Assembly (NCBI GenBank): GCA_017407125.1
Contig: JAFQXE010000023.1
Coordinates: 160,873 to 224,872 of the forward strand
Source: Thermoguttaceae bacterium
GTDB lineage: Bacteria; Planctomycetota; Planctomycetia; Pirellulales; Thermoguttaceae
Direction: 5' to 3'
Length of the DNA stretch: 64,000 nt
Positions 50,334 through 57,536 of this stretch are shown here, in pieces (the stretch's first letter is position 1; each line of letters begins with the position of its first letter). Made by a program: the position numbers and the translations under genes. Below the pieces are notes generated by a model that did no database searches, was not told the DNA's origin, and was given only the letters and a program-made list of their open reading frames with translations.

Positions 50334-50522
50334 CGCCTTCGGCGAACTGCGTAATTCCGCCCGACAAGGTCGGTTCCTGATTGGATGCGCTTCCGGGTGG
50401 CGGGTATTACCCGCCTAAAATAACTTACATTATTATTTTTCGCGGACAATGTCCGCTCCCCGGAAACCTCATCTACTCGCCCGTGCGGCTACGCACCGTT
50501 GGTCGCTCCATTACCGCCTTCC
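50334..50522. repeat. R element right half with inserted palindromes
   Basis: CGCCTTCGGCGAACTGCGTAATTCCG, then small palindromes GACAAGGTC-like, GGCGGGTATTACCCGCC (50399-50415) and GCGGACAATGTCCGC (50442-50456), then CGTTGGTCGCTCCATTACC and GCCTTCC. The inserts are the same words as at 38478-38515. Confidence 0.7.
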
Positions 50523-50973
50523 ATTCTCTTGCAACTCTAAGCTGTTCAAAACTTCCCTAAATTCTTCAATCGCTATAACTGACGCAATTCTTATTCAAAG
50601 GAAAAAAAACATAATAACTACTAAAGTTTTAATGCCTAAAAATACGATTCCTTAAAAGACAAGTTGAGAGCTTCCAATTTTTTGATAAAAACGGATTGCT
50701 CCGGGCTTGTCGGGGAATCGAAAAATGCGGTTTTTGACAAAAGTATAAATAAATTCAATAATTTTGATTTTCCTCTTTTGTTAAAAAACAAAAATGCCGA
50801 TTCCTTGTAATAAGGCAAAAGAAAGCGCCTGTTGTTTTAGTTCCTATAATTATCAAGGAATAAAACGCCAGAAGGTTTCTGTTGTTTTATTAAAAGTTTT
50901 TTAGCGAAATGTTTCCGGTTCTCTTGACCCAGCTTTTTTCGCATCGTACATGTGGAAAAATTGAGAAGCGGAC

Positions 50974-50996
50974 TCCTGTCAGACAGTATGACAGGA
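50974..50996. promoter_or_regulatory. palindromic site upstream of HTH-receiver gene
   Basis: TCCTGTCA-N7-TGACAGGA, perfect 8-bp arms, 47 bp before the ATG at 51044. It may be an autoregulatory operator. The rest of 50523-50973 is AT-rich and shows no gene. Confidence 0.5.
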
Positions 50997-51043
50997 CGGT
51001 AAACAAAGGCGAGTAGAAAATAATAATTACGGAGCGCCTAGAT

Positions 51044-51616
51044 ATGAAGGTCTTCACAACTGGTCAGGTCGCAAAGATTTGTAAAGTGGCCCCTCGTACA
51101 GTCAGTAAATGGTTCGATTCCGGTCGACTCAAGGGTTATCGAATCCCCGGTTCACAGGATCGTCGTATTCCTCGCGAATATCTGATTAAATTCCTGAAAG
51201 AACATGGGATGCCGCTCGGCGAACTCGTGGACGACGTTATGGCGAAAGTTCTGGTTGTCGCGCAGGATCACGTCCTGATTGAAAACCTGAAACGGGAACT
51301 GCCTCAAGATCAACAGTTCAAAGTTGCAGTTGCCGCCAGCGGTTTTGATGCGGGAATTCAGGCTGAATCTTTCCATCCGGATTGCATCATTGTCGATTTC
51401 TCGATTGGACGTCAAGAAGCTCTGCAAATCTGTCAGAACCTGCGAAGAAACCCCGAATTCAGTGAAATTGTCGTCATCGCGCTCTTGCCGGACGACGGAT
51501 GCACCACGACTTTCGATCGTTCCAGCATCAACGAAACGTTCAAGAAACCCTTCGACGTTTCTCTGTTGGCTGAACGGCTTCAGGTTTTGGTTGGATCCAA
51601 AAAACAACTGGTATGA
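51044..51616 (+). CDS. HTH DNA-binding protein fused to receiver-like domain
   Basis: The 190-residue protein has an N-terminal MerR/excisionase-type helix-turn-helix (residues 4-52, TTGQVAKICKVAPRTVSKWFDSG then RRIPREYLIKFL). A response-regulator receiver-like domain (68-185) follows, with candidate phospho-acceptor Asp118 (CIIVDFSIG) and the conserved Lys in FKKPFD. The usual pair of acidic residues after the first strand is reduced (VLVVAQD), so phosphorylation may be weak or absent. DNA-binding domain first and receiver second is the reverse of normal response regulators. GGAG lies 9 nt upstream of the start. It is monocistronic, with a strong terminator. Confidence 0.85.
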   Translation: MKVFTTGQVAKICKVAPRTVSKWFDSGRLKGYRIPGSQDRRIPREYLIKFLKEHGMPLGELVDDVMAKVLVVAQDHVLIENLKRELPQDQQFKVAVAASGFDAGIQAESFHPDCIIVDFSIGRQEALQICQNLRRNPEFSEIVVIALLPDDGCTTTFDRSSINETFKKPFDVSLLAERLQVLVGSKKQLV

Positions 51617-51669
51617 TTACCCGTTAGATAAAAACAGCGTCTGATACAAAATCAGATAAGAATATAAAA

Positions 51670-51702
51670 ACTCTCTTTCTGAACAGGAAAGAGAGTTTTT
51701 TT
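51670..51702 (+). terminator. rho-independent terminator
   Basis: ACTCTCTTTC pairs perfectly with GAAAGAGAGT around a 7-nt loop, followed by seven T. Confidence 0.93.
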
Positions 51703-51789
51703 CTATATATATGCCTTTCTCTAACTTTTCCTAATAATTTTTCTCAATATTGCCGAAAAAATCGATAGAACCGTCCCTATTGCTACAGG

Positions 51790-51817
51790 TTGACAAAATG
51801 GGATTTTATGTTATACT
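51790..51817 (+). promoter_or_regulatory. sigma70-type promoter
   Basis: TTGACA (51790-51795), a 16-bp spacer, TATACT (51812-51817), about 30 nt before the ATG at 51854, which has AAAAAGGAC just upstream. Confidence 0.7.
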
Positions 51818-51853
51818 TAATCAACCTATATTGTCTATTTTACCAAAAAGGAC

Positions 51854-53026
51854 ATGAGTACCACGTTCAAAACCTCTGAACGTTTCGTTGATGAATTGGT
51901 CGACGAACGTTATATGGTTGACAATTCCGAACCGTTTTTCGATAAGCCCACAATCCGGACGTGGCGAATTGATCCCGGCGTTGATCCCGTAATAAATCAA
52001 AAATCCATGGAATACCTTGCCCGACTTGAAGAAGTTCGTAGTTTGATTGGCAATACGCCTCTGTTGCAGATTGATTTCTCGTATCGCGGCAAGCGGAGAA
52101 CTCTTTTCGCCAAAGCGGAATACTATAACCTCAGCGGGTCAATTAAAGACCGTATGGCGTTCCATATTCTCAAAAAGGCGTATCTCAGCGGAGCTCTTAA
52201 ACCGGGCGCGATGATAGCCGAGGCGACCAGCGGCAACGCCGGCATCGCGTTTGCTGCGATGGGAAGCATGCTTAAGCATCCTGTTACGATTTTTCTGCCG
52301 GACTGGATGTCGGAAGAGCGCAAAAACCTGCTGCGATCCTACGGCGCCAATTTGCGTCTGGTAAGTCATGAAGAAGGCGGTTTTCTCGGTTCCATTGCGT
52401 TGGCGGAACAGATGCACAAAGACAATCCCGAAGTCTTTTTGCCGCGTCAGTTTGACAATACTGACAACAGTGAAGCGCATTATCTGTTTACCGGGCCGGA
52501 AATCATCGCTCAAATGCAGAGACTCAATCGCGTTCCCACAACGTTCGTTGCCGGCGTTGGAACGGGCGGAACCGTCATGGGAATCGGGCGCGCTATTCGT
52601 AACGTCAACCCGCAGGCGACCATTCATCCCATGGAACCGTCGAACTCGCCAACGCTTTCAACAGGATACAAAACCGGAGCGCACCGAATTCAGGGCATTT
52701 CAGACGAATTCATTCCGTCTATTGTCCATCTGAATGAATTGGACAGCATCGTTCAGGTCGACGACGGCGACGCGATTATCATGGCGCAGAAGCTGTCTCG
52801 CAACCTGGGACTGGGCGTTGGAATTTCCTCCGGAGCCAACTTCATTGCCGCGTTAAAGCTGCTGGAAAACATGTCAGATCAGCAAGCCGCCGTCGCCAAC
52901 GTTGTTACGGTTTTCGTAGACGACAACAAGAAATACCTCAGCGCGGACTACGCCAAAGAAGAGCCGGTCAAGCCGGGCTACCTGTCCCCGGACGTCGAAC
53001 TGACAAACGTCCTGGCTGTTCGATAG
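51854..53026 (+). CDS. PLP-dependent cysteine synthase family enzyme
   Basis: The 390-residue enzyme of the beta family (O-acetylserine sulfhydrylase / cystathionine beta-synthase type) has [11 protein letters not shown] at 63-73, the PLP lysine in SGSIKDR (Lys98), [10 protein letters not shown] for the substrate loop, and the phosphate-binding [12 protein letters not shown]. The C-terminal [11 protein letters not shown] carries the serine near the PLP nitrogen. It has an N-terminal extension of about 50 residues that normal CysK lacks, with no recognised domain (no heme-binding Cys/His pair is obvious). Cysteine synthesis is likely, but the exact acceptor is not settled. Single gene. Confidence 0.88.
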   Translation: MSTTFKTSERFVDELVDERYMVDNSEPFFDKPTIRTWRIDPGVDPVINQKSMEYLARLEEVRSLIGNTPLLQIDFSYRGKRRTLFAKAEYYNLSGSIKDRMAFHILKKAYLSGALKPGAMIAEATSGNAGIAFAAMGSMLKHPVTIFLPDWMSEERKNLLRSYGANLRLVSHEEGGFLGSIALAEQMHKDNPEVFLPRQFDNTDNSEAHYLFTGPEIIAQMQRLNRVPTTFVAGVGTGGTVMGIGRAIRNVNPQATIHPMEPSNSPTLSTGYKTGAHRIQGISDEFIPSIVHLNELDSIVQVDDGDAIIMAQKLSRNLGLGVGISSGANFIAALKLLENMSDQQAAVANVVTVFVDDNKKYLSADYAKEEPVKPGYLSPDVELTNVLAVR

Positions 53027-53084
53027 CGTTCGACAAAAGCAAACTCGACTCCCAGACGTTGTTCAAATATTTTCAGTTTTTTGT

Positions 53085-53112
53085 TTGATATTTTTAAAAT
53101 TCTGATTATAAT
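53085..53112 (+). promoter_or_regulatory. sigma70-type promoter of the 53198-56502 operon
   Basis: TTGATA (53085-53090), a 16-bp spacer, TATAAT (53107-53112), giving a leader of about 80 nt to the first gene. Confidence 0.65.
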
Positions 53113-53197
53113 AATCAAAAATTGATAAAAAGTTCAACAGAAAAGATATTATTATATTTTAGACGTCGTACATTCCGGCGTCAAGGCGAATTAAATC

Positions 53198-53422
53198 ATG
53201 TCAACAATATTGATTGCCTATTTGGATCCGTTTACCGGCAGTATGGTATTACAACTCCTTGCTGCTGGCTTTGTTGGTTTTCTTGCGTTCTTTAAGCCGA
53301 TTATCAACCTGTTTACCGGTAAGAAGAAATCAGAGGATAAATTGGACGACTGGGATGAAACAGCATCCGAGAAATCTTCAACCTCGGACGCCGCCGATTC
53401 CGACAACAATTCTGCCGAATAA
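53198..53422 (+). CDS. small membrane protein with YLDPFTGS motif
   Basis: In this 74-residue protein, residues 8-15 read YLDPFTGS. One membrane helix follows (MVLQLLAAGFVGFLAFF, about 16-32), then a basic KKK and an acidic Ser/Asp-rich tail (about 44-74). Small proteins with a YLDPGTGS-type motif next to a helix are known to me from planctomycetes beside methyltransferase and sulfatase-like genes, as here. It is six bases upstream of the methyltransferase start, so cotranslation is likely. It may be a membrane anchor or adaptor for the two downstream enzymes (inference). Confidence 0.8.
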   Translation: MSTILIAYLDPFTGSMVLQLLAAGFVGFLAFFKPIINLFTGKKKSEDKLDDWDETASEKSSTSDAADSDNNSAE

Positions 53423-53428
53423 AAAAAC

Positions 53429-54817
53429 ATGACCAGTTCTGCTCAAAATTTTGGTTCGTTTCGCGATCCTGCTGGTCGCGTTTTCGAATTGGATAATAAG
53501 ATTTATCGTTCTGTAACAAACGTCGGTCAAAAAGACTACCAATTCTTTCTGGATTCCGGACTGGCGGAAAGCCTTCAGAAATCCAACTGGATAATCCCGT
53601 TTCGTCAAGTGGAGCGGCCAGAAGCAGAACTGGCTCAGGACAACGTTTACGCGTGGCTGTCGGTTGATAAAGTTCCGTTTATTTCGTATCCTTACGAATG
53701 GTCGTTTCATCAGCTCAAAGATTCTGCCGTCTTGACGCTGAAAATCCAGCTTGCAGCCTTGAAAAAAGGCATGAGTCTTAAAGACGCGTCGGCGTACAAT
53801 GTTCAGATGTACAAAGGACGTCCGATTTTTATCGACCTGCTTTCCTTTGAATGTTACGAAGAAGGCAAGCCGTGGGTGGCGTATCGTCAGTTTGTGATGC
53901 ACTTTTTGGCTCCGCTGCTTTTGATGAGCAAGCGGGACATTCGTTTTTCCGAGATGTTTCGCAACTGGATCGACGGCTTCCCGCTGGATTTTGCTTCCAA
54001 AAATCTGCCGTGGACAACGCATTGGAGTCCGTCGTGTCTGGTTCACATCCATTGGCACGCCAAACTGCTCCGTAAATACGAGAGCACGCGTGGGGAAGTT
54101 CCCGACAAGACCGTTGGAAACATGTCCAAGGAAAAGTTGACGAAGTTCCTGGAAGGGTTGCTGGATTACGTTCAAAGCATAAAAGCGCCGCATCCAACAA
54201 CTGAATGGGGCGATTACTACAACGATCTGAACTATTCAGACGCCGCCTTTAAGTTCAAACAGGAAATCGTCGGACAGATTTGCCAGCGTCTTGATCCGAA
54301 AGTCGTTTGCGACCTCGGCGCGAATTGCGGCGAGTTCTCCCGCGTTTTGCCGAAAACCGTTTCGACTATTATTTCGCCGGATATCGACCCGGTAGCCGTC
54401 GATAAGAATTACGTTCAGGTTCGGACTCAAAAAGAAACCAATATCTATCCGATTTTACAGGATTTAACCAACCCGTCGCCGGGCATTGGTTTTCTAAATC
54501 GCGAAAGAAAATCGTTTATGGAACGAGCTAGGTGCGACGTTTCGCTCTCGCTGGCTCTAATCCATCATTTGTGCATTGGGAACAATTTGCCGTTCGATTA
54601 CGTTGCGCGAATGCTTAGCTCTCTGGGCGACCGGGCAATTCTGGAGTTTGTACCGAAGCAGGACTCGCAGGTTCAGAGGCTTCTTAGCTCCCGCGAAGAT
54701 ATTTTCCCGGAATACGATCTTGACCACTGCATCTCGGCATTTCGGTCGTACTTCTTGAGCGTCGAGACGTTCCCCATCTCGGATTCCGATCGAACGCTGA
54801 TTTTGTTTAGCAAATAA
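53429..54817 (+). CDS. class I SAM-dependent methyltransferase
   Basis: The 462-residue protein has an N-terminal region (1-270) of unknown fold containing DPAGRVFEL and a segment with several Trp and His (WRQ-type residues). The C-terminal part is a Rossmann methyltransferase domain: VVCDLGANCGEFSRVLPKTVSTIISPDID (about 292-320) with the SAM-binding motif I and acidic strand-2 residue, then RCDVSLSLALIHHL. No signal or membrane segment. The substrate is unknown; its operon neighbours suggest an envelope glycan or lipid-linked target. It lies 14 bp before the membrane sulfatase gene. Confidence 0.85.
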   Translation: MTSSAQNFGSFRDPAGRVFELDNKIYRSVTNVGQKDYQFFLDSGLAESLQKSNWIIPFRQVERPEAELAQDNVYAWLSVDKVPFISYPYEWSFHQLKDSAVLTLKIQLAALKKGMSLKDASAYNVQMYKGRPIFIDLLSFECYEEGKPWVAYRQFVMHFLAPLLLMSKRDIRFSEMFRNWIDGFPLDFASKNLPWTTHWSPSCLVHIHWHAKLLRKYESTRGEVPDKTVGNMSKEKLTKFLEGLLDYVQSIKAPHPTTEWGDYYNDLNYSDAAFKFKQEIVGQICQRLDPKVVCDLGANCGEFSRVLPKTVSTIISPDIDPVAVDKNYVQVRTQKETNIYPILQDLTNPSPGIGFLNRERKSFMERARCDVSLSLALIHHLCIGNNLPFDYVARMLSSLGDRAILEFVPKQDSQVQRLLSSREDIFPEYDLDHCISAFRSYFLSVETFPISDSDRTLILFSK

Positions 54818-54831
54818 GAAGAAATATTGAA

Positions 54832-56502
54832 ATGAATTTGACAGAAAAAATCTGTAAATCACTGCTCGTTTCCGGATTGATAGCGTTCCTGTTTTTTTCA
54901 GTTTCCCTGATTATTTATCTGGGGAATCTGCAGGAATATTCGTTTACGATTCTTCAGCTTCTTCTTGTAACCGGTTTATGCTCGCTTGGAATTTTTGTGG
55001 TTGTTTTTGCGGGATTGCTCTGCTTTGTGCGTTTTAAGTGCTTCACAGCAGTTCTTTTGGTCTTAACGTCCATTTTGTTCTGTATGTGGCTTCAAAGCAA
55101 TTTTCTCTTGTGGTCGTCAGATGAATCTACATTAATCCAAACGTTTTCAGCTCTTCCGGTTTGCGGAATTTTTGAGATTTTGGTTTATATACTGGTTTTT
55201 TATCTGGTCTTTCGTTTTCAGAGTTTCGTCATTACGCATCTGTATAAACTGGGACTTATCATTCTGGTCTCCCAGGCTGTCGTGATCATTCCCGCCCTGC
55301 TTTCCTACGATTCATCGAATTTTAATCGGCTTTCGAATAATTCAGAGATTTTTTCGAGTATTCATCAAATATCAAAACAGGAAAATATTTATATTATCCT
55401 TTTGGATTCTTTTGGAAACGACTCTTTTCATGAATTGTACAAATCCGAATATGAAACTACAAATCAAACATTTCATGATTTTGAATATTTCCCGCATTTT
55501 ATAGCGAAGTTCCCATTAACCTTTTACATGGTTCCAACGTTATTAACCGGGAGCGATCTTTTTGAAAAGAATTTAAAATGGAATCCCAACAAAGACTATA
55601 GCCATCAGTCAATGTCCGTTAAAACCTATTTCAAAGACAAAGAACGGATGTATAACTCGGAAAATTCTTTGCTTCCCATTCTCGCACAAAATGGATATAC
55701 CAATGAGATGTATCCGTTTTGTGGAACGAGCATTTATTTTCCAAAAGATTGTGAGTGGCTTTCAAATACGACGCTTAACGAAGATGCCCTTTCCAGGAAG
55801 AAGGTGTTTTCATGCCGCGTCTTAGAGGAAACGATCCTTCCTTTTACCTGTTACCGTCTTTCTCCCCTTTGTTTGAAATATTGGTCTTTTCAAATTTCAT
55901 ATCAATGCCAACAAATCTGTTATAATCTTTATTCAGGCAAAGGTTGGGATTCTTTTCAGACCTTGGAATTTAACAATTTCTCTCGTTTCATGCAACAGGA
56001 ATTTGTTGATGAAACGCCATTTTTCACACCGCCGGAAGAGCCGCAGCTGGATTCCAGAAAGTATTTTAAATTATACCATCTTAATGGATGGCACGACCTG
56101 GATTTGGAACCTTATTCCCCGTCGTCAGAAGCGTATCTGAAGTTCGGCAAAGCTTATTTTTCGCAGAGGCTGGACGCTTTTTTTGACTATCTCAAGAGGT
56201 CTGGAAGCTACGATTCCTCATGGATTATTATTTTGGGGGATCACGGTATGCACTTGTCTCCGGCTGCTGCACAGTTTAATCCTGCGCTTCTTATCAAAAA
56301 GCCCGGAGTTCATCAGGAGAATATCCTCGTAAACGAAGACGTGGTTATGATGAGCGACATCGCGCCGTCGCTTCTTTCCGAACTGGGAATCAAGACCTCT
56401 AAACCATTCTCGATTTGGCGTCAAACCGAAGACCAGAAACAAGAGCGGGGAAAGCTTTGGGAAGATTTTATTATTAAAAACTTACCAAAGAATACCGATT
56501 GA
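54832..56502 (+). CDS. membrane-anchored sulfatase-superfamily enzyme
   Basis: The 556-residue protein starts with about five membrane helices (residues 13-170), followed by an extracytoplasmic alkaline-phosphatase/sulfatase-fold domain: IYIILLDSFGNDSFHELY (about 185-202), a central segment, and WIIILGDHGMHLSPAAA (GDHG, about 466-469). This is the plan of lipoteichoic-acid-synthase, OpgB or EptA-like phosphotransferases, but no clear Thr nucleophile in a metal-bound motif can be assigned by eye (Thr in FPLTFYMVPTLLTGS, about residues 226-240, is a candidate). It is the last gene of the operon and may modify a surface glycan or lipid with its methyltransferase partner (inference). Confidence 0.8.
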   Translation: MNLTEKICKSLLVSGLIAFLFFSVSLIIYLGNLQEYSFTILQLLLVTGLCSLGIFVVVFAGLLCFVRFKCFTAVLLVLTSILFCMWLQSNFLLWSSDESTLIQTFSALPVCGIFEILVYILVFYLVFRFQSFVITHLYKLGLIILVSQAVVIIPALLSYDSSNFNRLSNNSEIFSSIHQISKQENIYIILLDSFGNDSFHELYKSEYETTNQTFHDFEYFPHFIAKFPLTFYMVPTLLTGSDLFEKNLKWNPNKDYSHQSMSVKTYFKDKERMYNSENSLLPILAQNGYTNEMYPFCGTSIYFPKDCEWLSNTTLNEDALSRKKVFSCRVLEETILPFTCYRLSPLCLKYWSFQISYQCQQICYNLYSGKGWDSFQTLEFNNFSRFMQQEFVDETPFFTPPEEPQLDSRKYFKLYHLNGWHDLDLEPYSPSSEAYLKFGKAYFSQRLDAFFDYLKRSGSYDSSWIIILGDHGMHLSPAAAQFNPALLIKKPGVHQENILVNEDVVMMSDIAPSLLSELGIKTSKPFSIWRQTEDQKQERGKLWEDFIIKNLPKNTD

Positions 56503-56542
56503 CAATAAAAAGGTCAATTACCAAAATAAATTACTAACTTCC

Positions 56543-57385
56543 ATGTCCGACAGGTTATCGCGAATACGGCTGTTGATGGGCGACGAATGTTTGAGTCGTC
56601 TTCAGAACTCGAGCGTTCTGGTCATTGGCTTGGGCGCGGTGGGGTCGTATACGGTTGAGGCGCTGGCGCGAAGCGGAGTAGGGCGCTTGGCTCTGGTTGA
56701 CTTCGATCTGATTAACGAAACGAATATCAATCGACAGCTCTACGCCTTAACGTCAACCGTCGGACAGTTCAAACACGACGTCGCCGCCCGGCGCGTTAAG
56801 GACATCAACCCGGATTGCCGCGTCAGTTCAAAGCGGCTCTTTGTCGATGAAAACAACATTCGGGAACTGCTGGCGGAAGAAAAATGGGATTTCGTCATGG
56901 ACGCTATCGACGCGGTTGGTCCGAAGGTGCAGCTCATTAAAGCGTTAGTAGAATCAGGACTTCCGTTTCTTTCCAGCATGGGAGCTGCGTGCCGAACAGA
57001 TCCTTCAAAGATTAAAATAGGAATACTAAGCAAAATACGTACATGTCCCCTGGCTGCCGCAGTCAGAAAAAGACTAAAAAAAGACAAAATTTCTCTACCT
57101 ATCCCCTGTATCTATAGCGAAGAATCTGCTATAATAAACCAACAATTGATTGAAGAGTCTTTGCCGGCAATTCACCCCGCGGATATCCCTCCTGCGGTGG
57201 ACGACAGTCAGGCAAAACAAATGCAGTCAGAACTCGCTGCGACAGAGTGGGTTAATGGCGAGTTTCAGCGTGGGCGCGCCCGACGTCCGCTGGGGAGTCT
57301 TCCAACTCTTACCGGCATTTTTGGACTGACAGCCGCCAACGAAATCATACTGCGTTTGTCTGGATTTGCTCCGGAACGTCGATGA
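56543..57385 (+). CDS. tcdA: tRNA threonylcarbamoyladenosine dehydratase (TcdA/CsdL)
   Basis: The 280-residue E1-like enzyme cyclises t6A37 in tRNA to ct6A. Its signatures are RIRLLMGDECLSRLQ, the ATP-binding GLGAVGSYTVEALARSGVGRLALVDFD (residues about 29-55), NINRQLYAL, and the MDAIDAVGPKVQLI stretch. The C-terminal half has PLAAAVRKRLKK and the final GSLPTLTGIFGLTAANEII typical of the family. Cytoplasmic, membrane-associated in some bacteria. No Shine-Dalgarno before the start. It is 40 bp after the sulfatase gene and could be cotranscribed with that operon, though it is functionally unrelated. Confidence 0.92.
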   Translation: MSDRLSRIRLLMGDECLSRLQNSSVLVIGLGAVGSYTVEALARSGVGRLALVDFDLINETNINRQLYALTSTVGQFKHDVAARRVKDINPDCRVSSKRLFVDENNIRELLAEEKWDFVMDAIDAVGPKVQLIKALVESGLPFLSSMGAACRTDPSKIKIGILSKIRTCPLAAAVRKRLKKDKISLPIPCIYSEESAIINQQLIEESLPAIHPADIPPAVDDSQAKQMQSELAATEWVNGEFQRGRARRPLGSLPTLTGIFGLTAANEIILRLSGFAPERR

Positions 57386-57536
57386 GGTTTATTACGTATT
57401 GCGTATAAAGCTTCTGCGGGAATTGAGCGAATAACCCGCTAACAATCAGACTCTGAAAATCACGCGTTAAAATGATAACGGCGTCACGCCGTCGCAATTC
57501 ATATTTTATTTGTTTGTTTCACAAGGAGAAACTGTA

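Noticed and set aside
49609..50367. Longer nth start at 50367
   Set aside because: The extra 40 residues are read through R-element words and upstream of the promoter; the family length fits the start at 50247.
50636..50818. 60-residue minus-strand ORF in the gap before the HTH gene
   Set aside because: AT-rich, no ribosome site, no conserved content that I can see.
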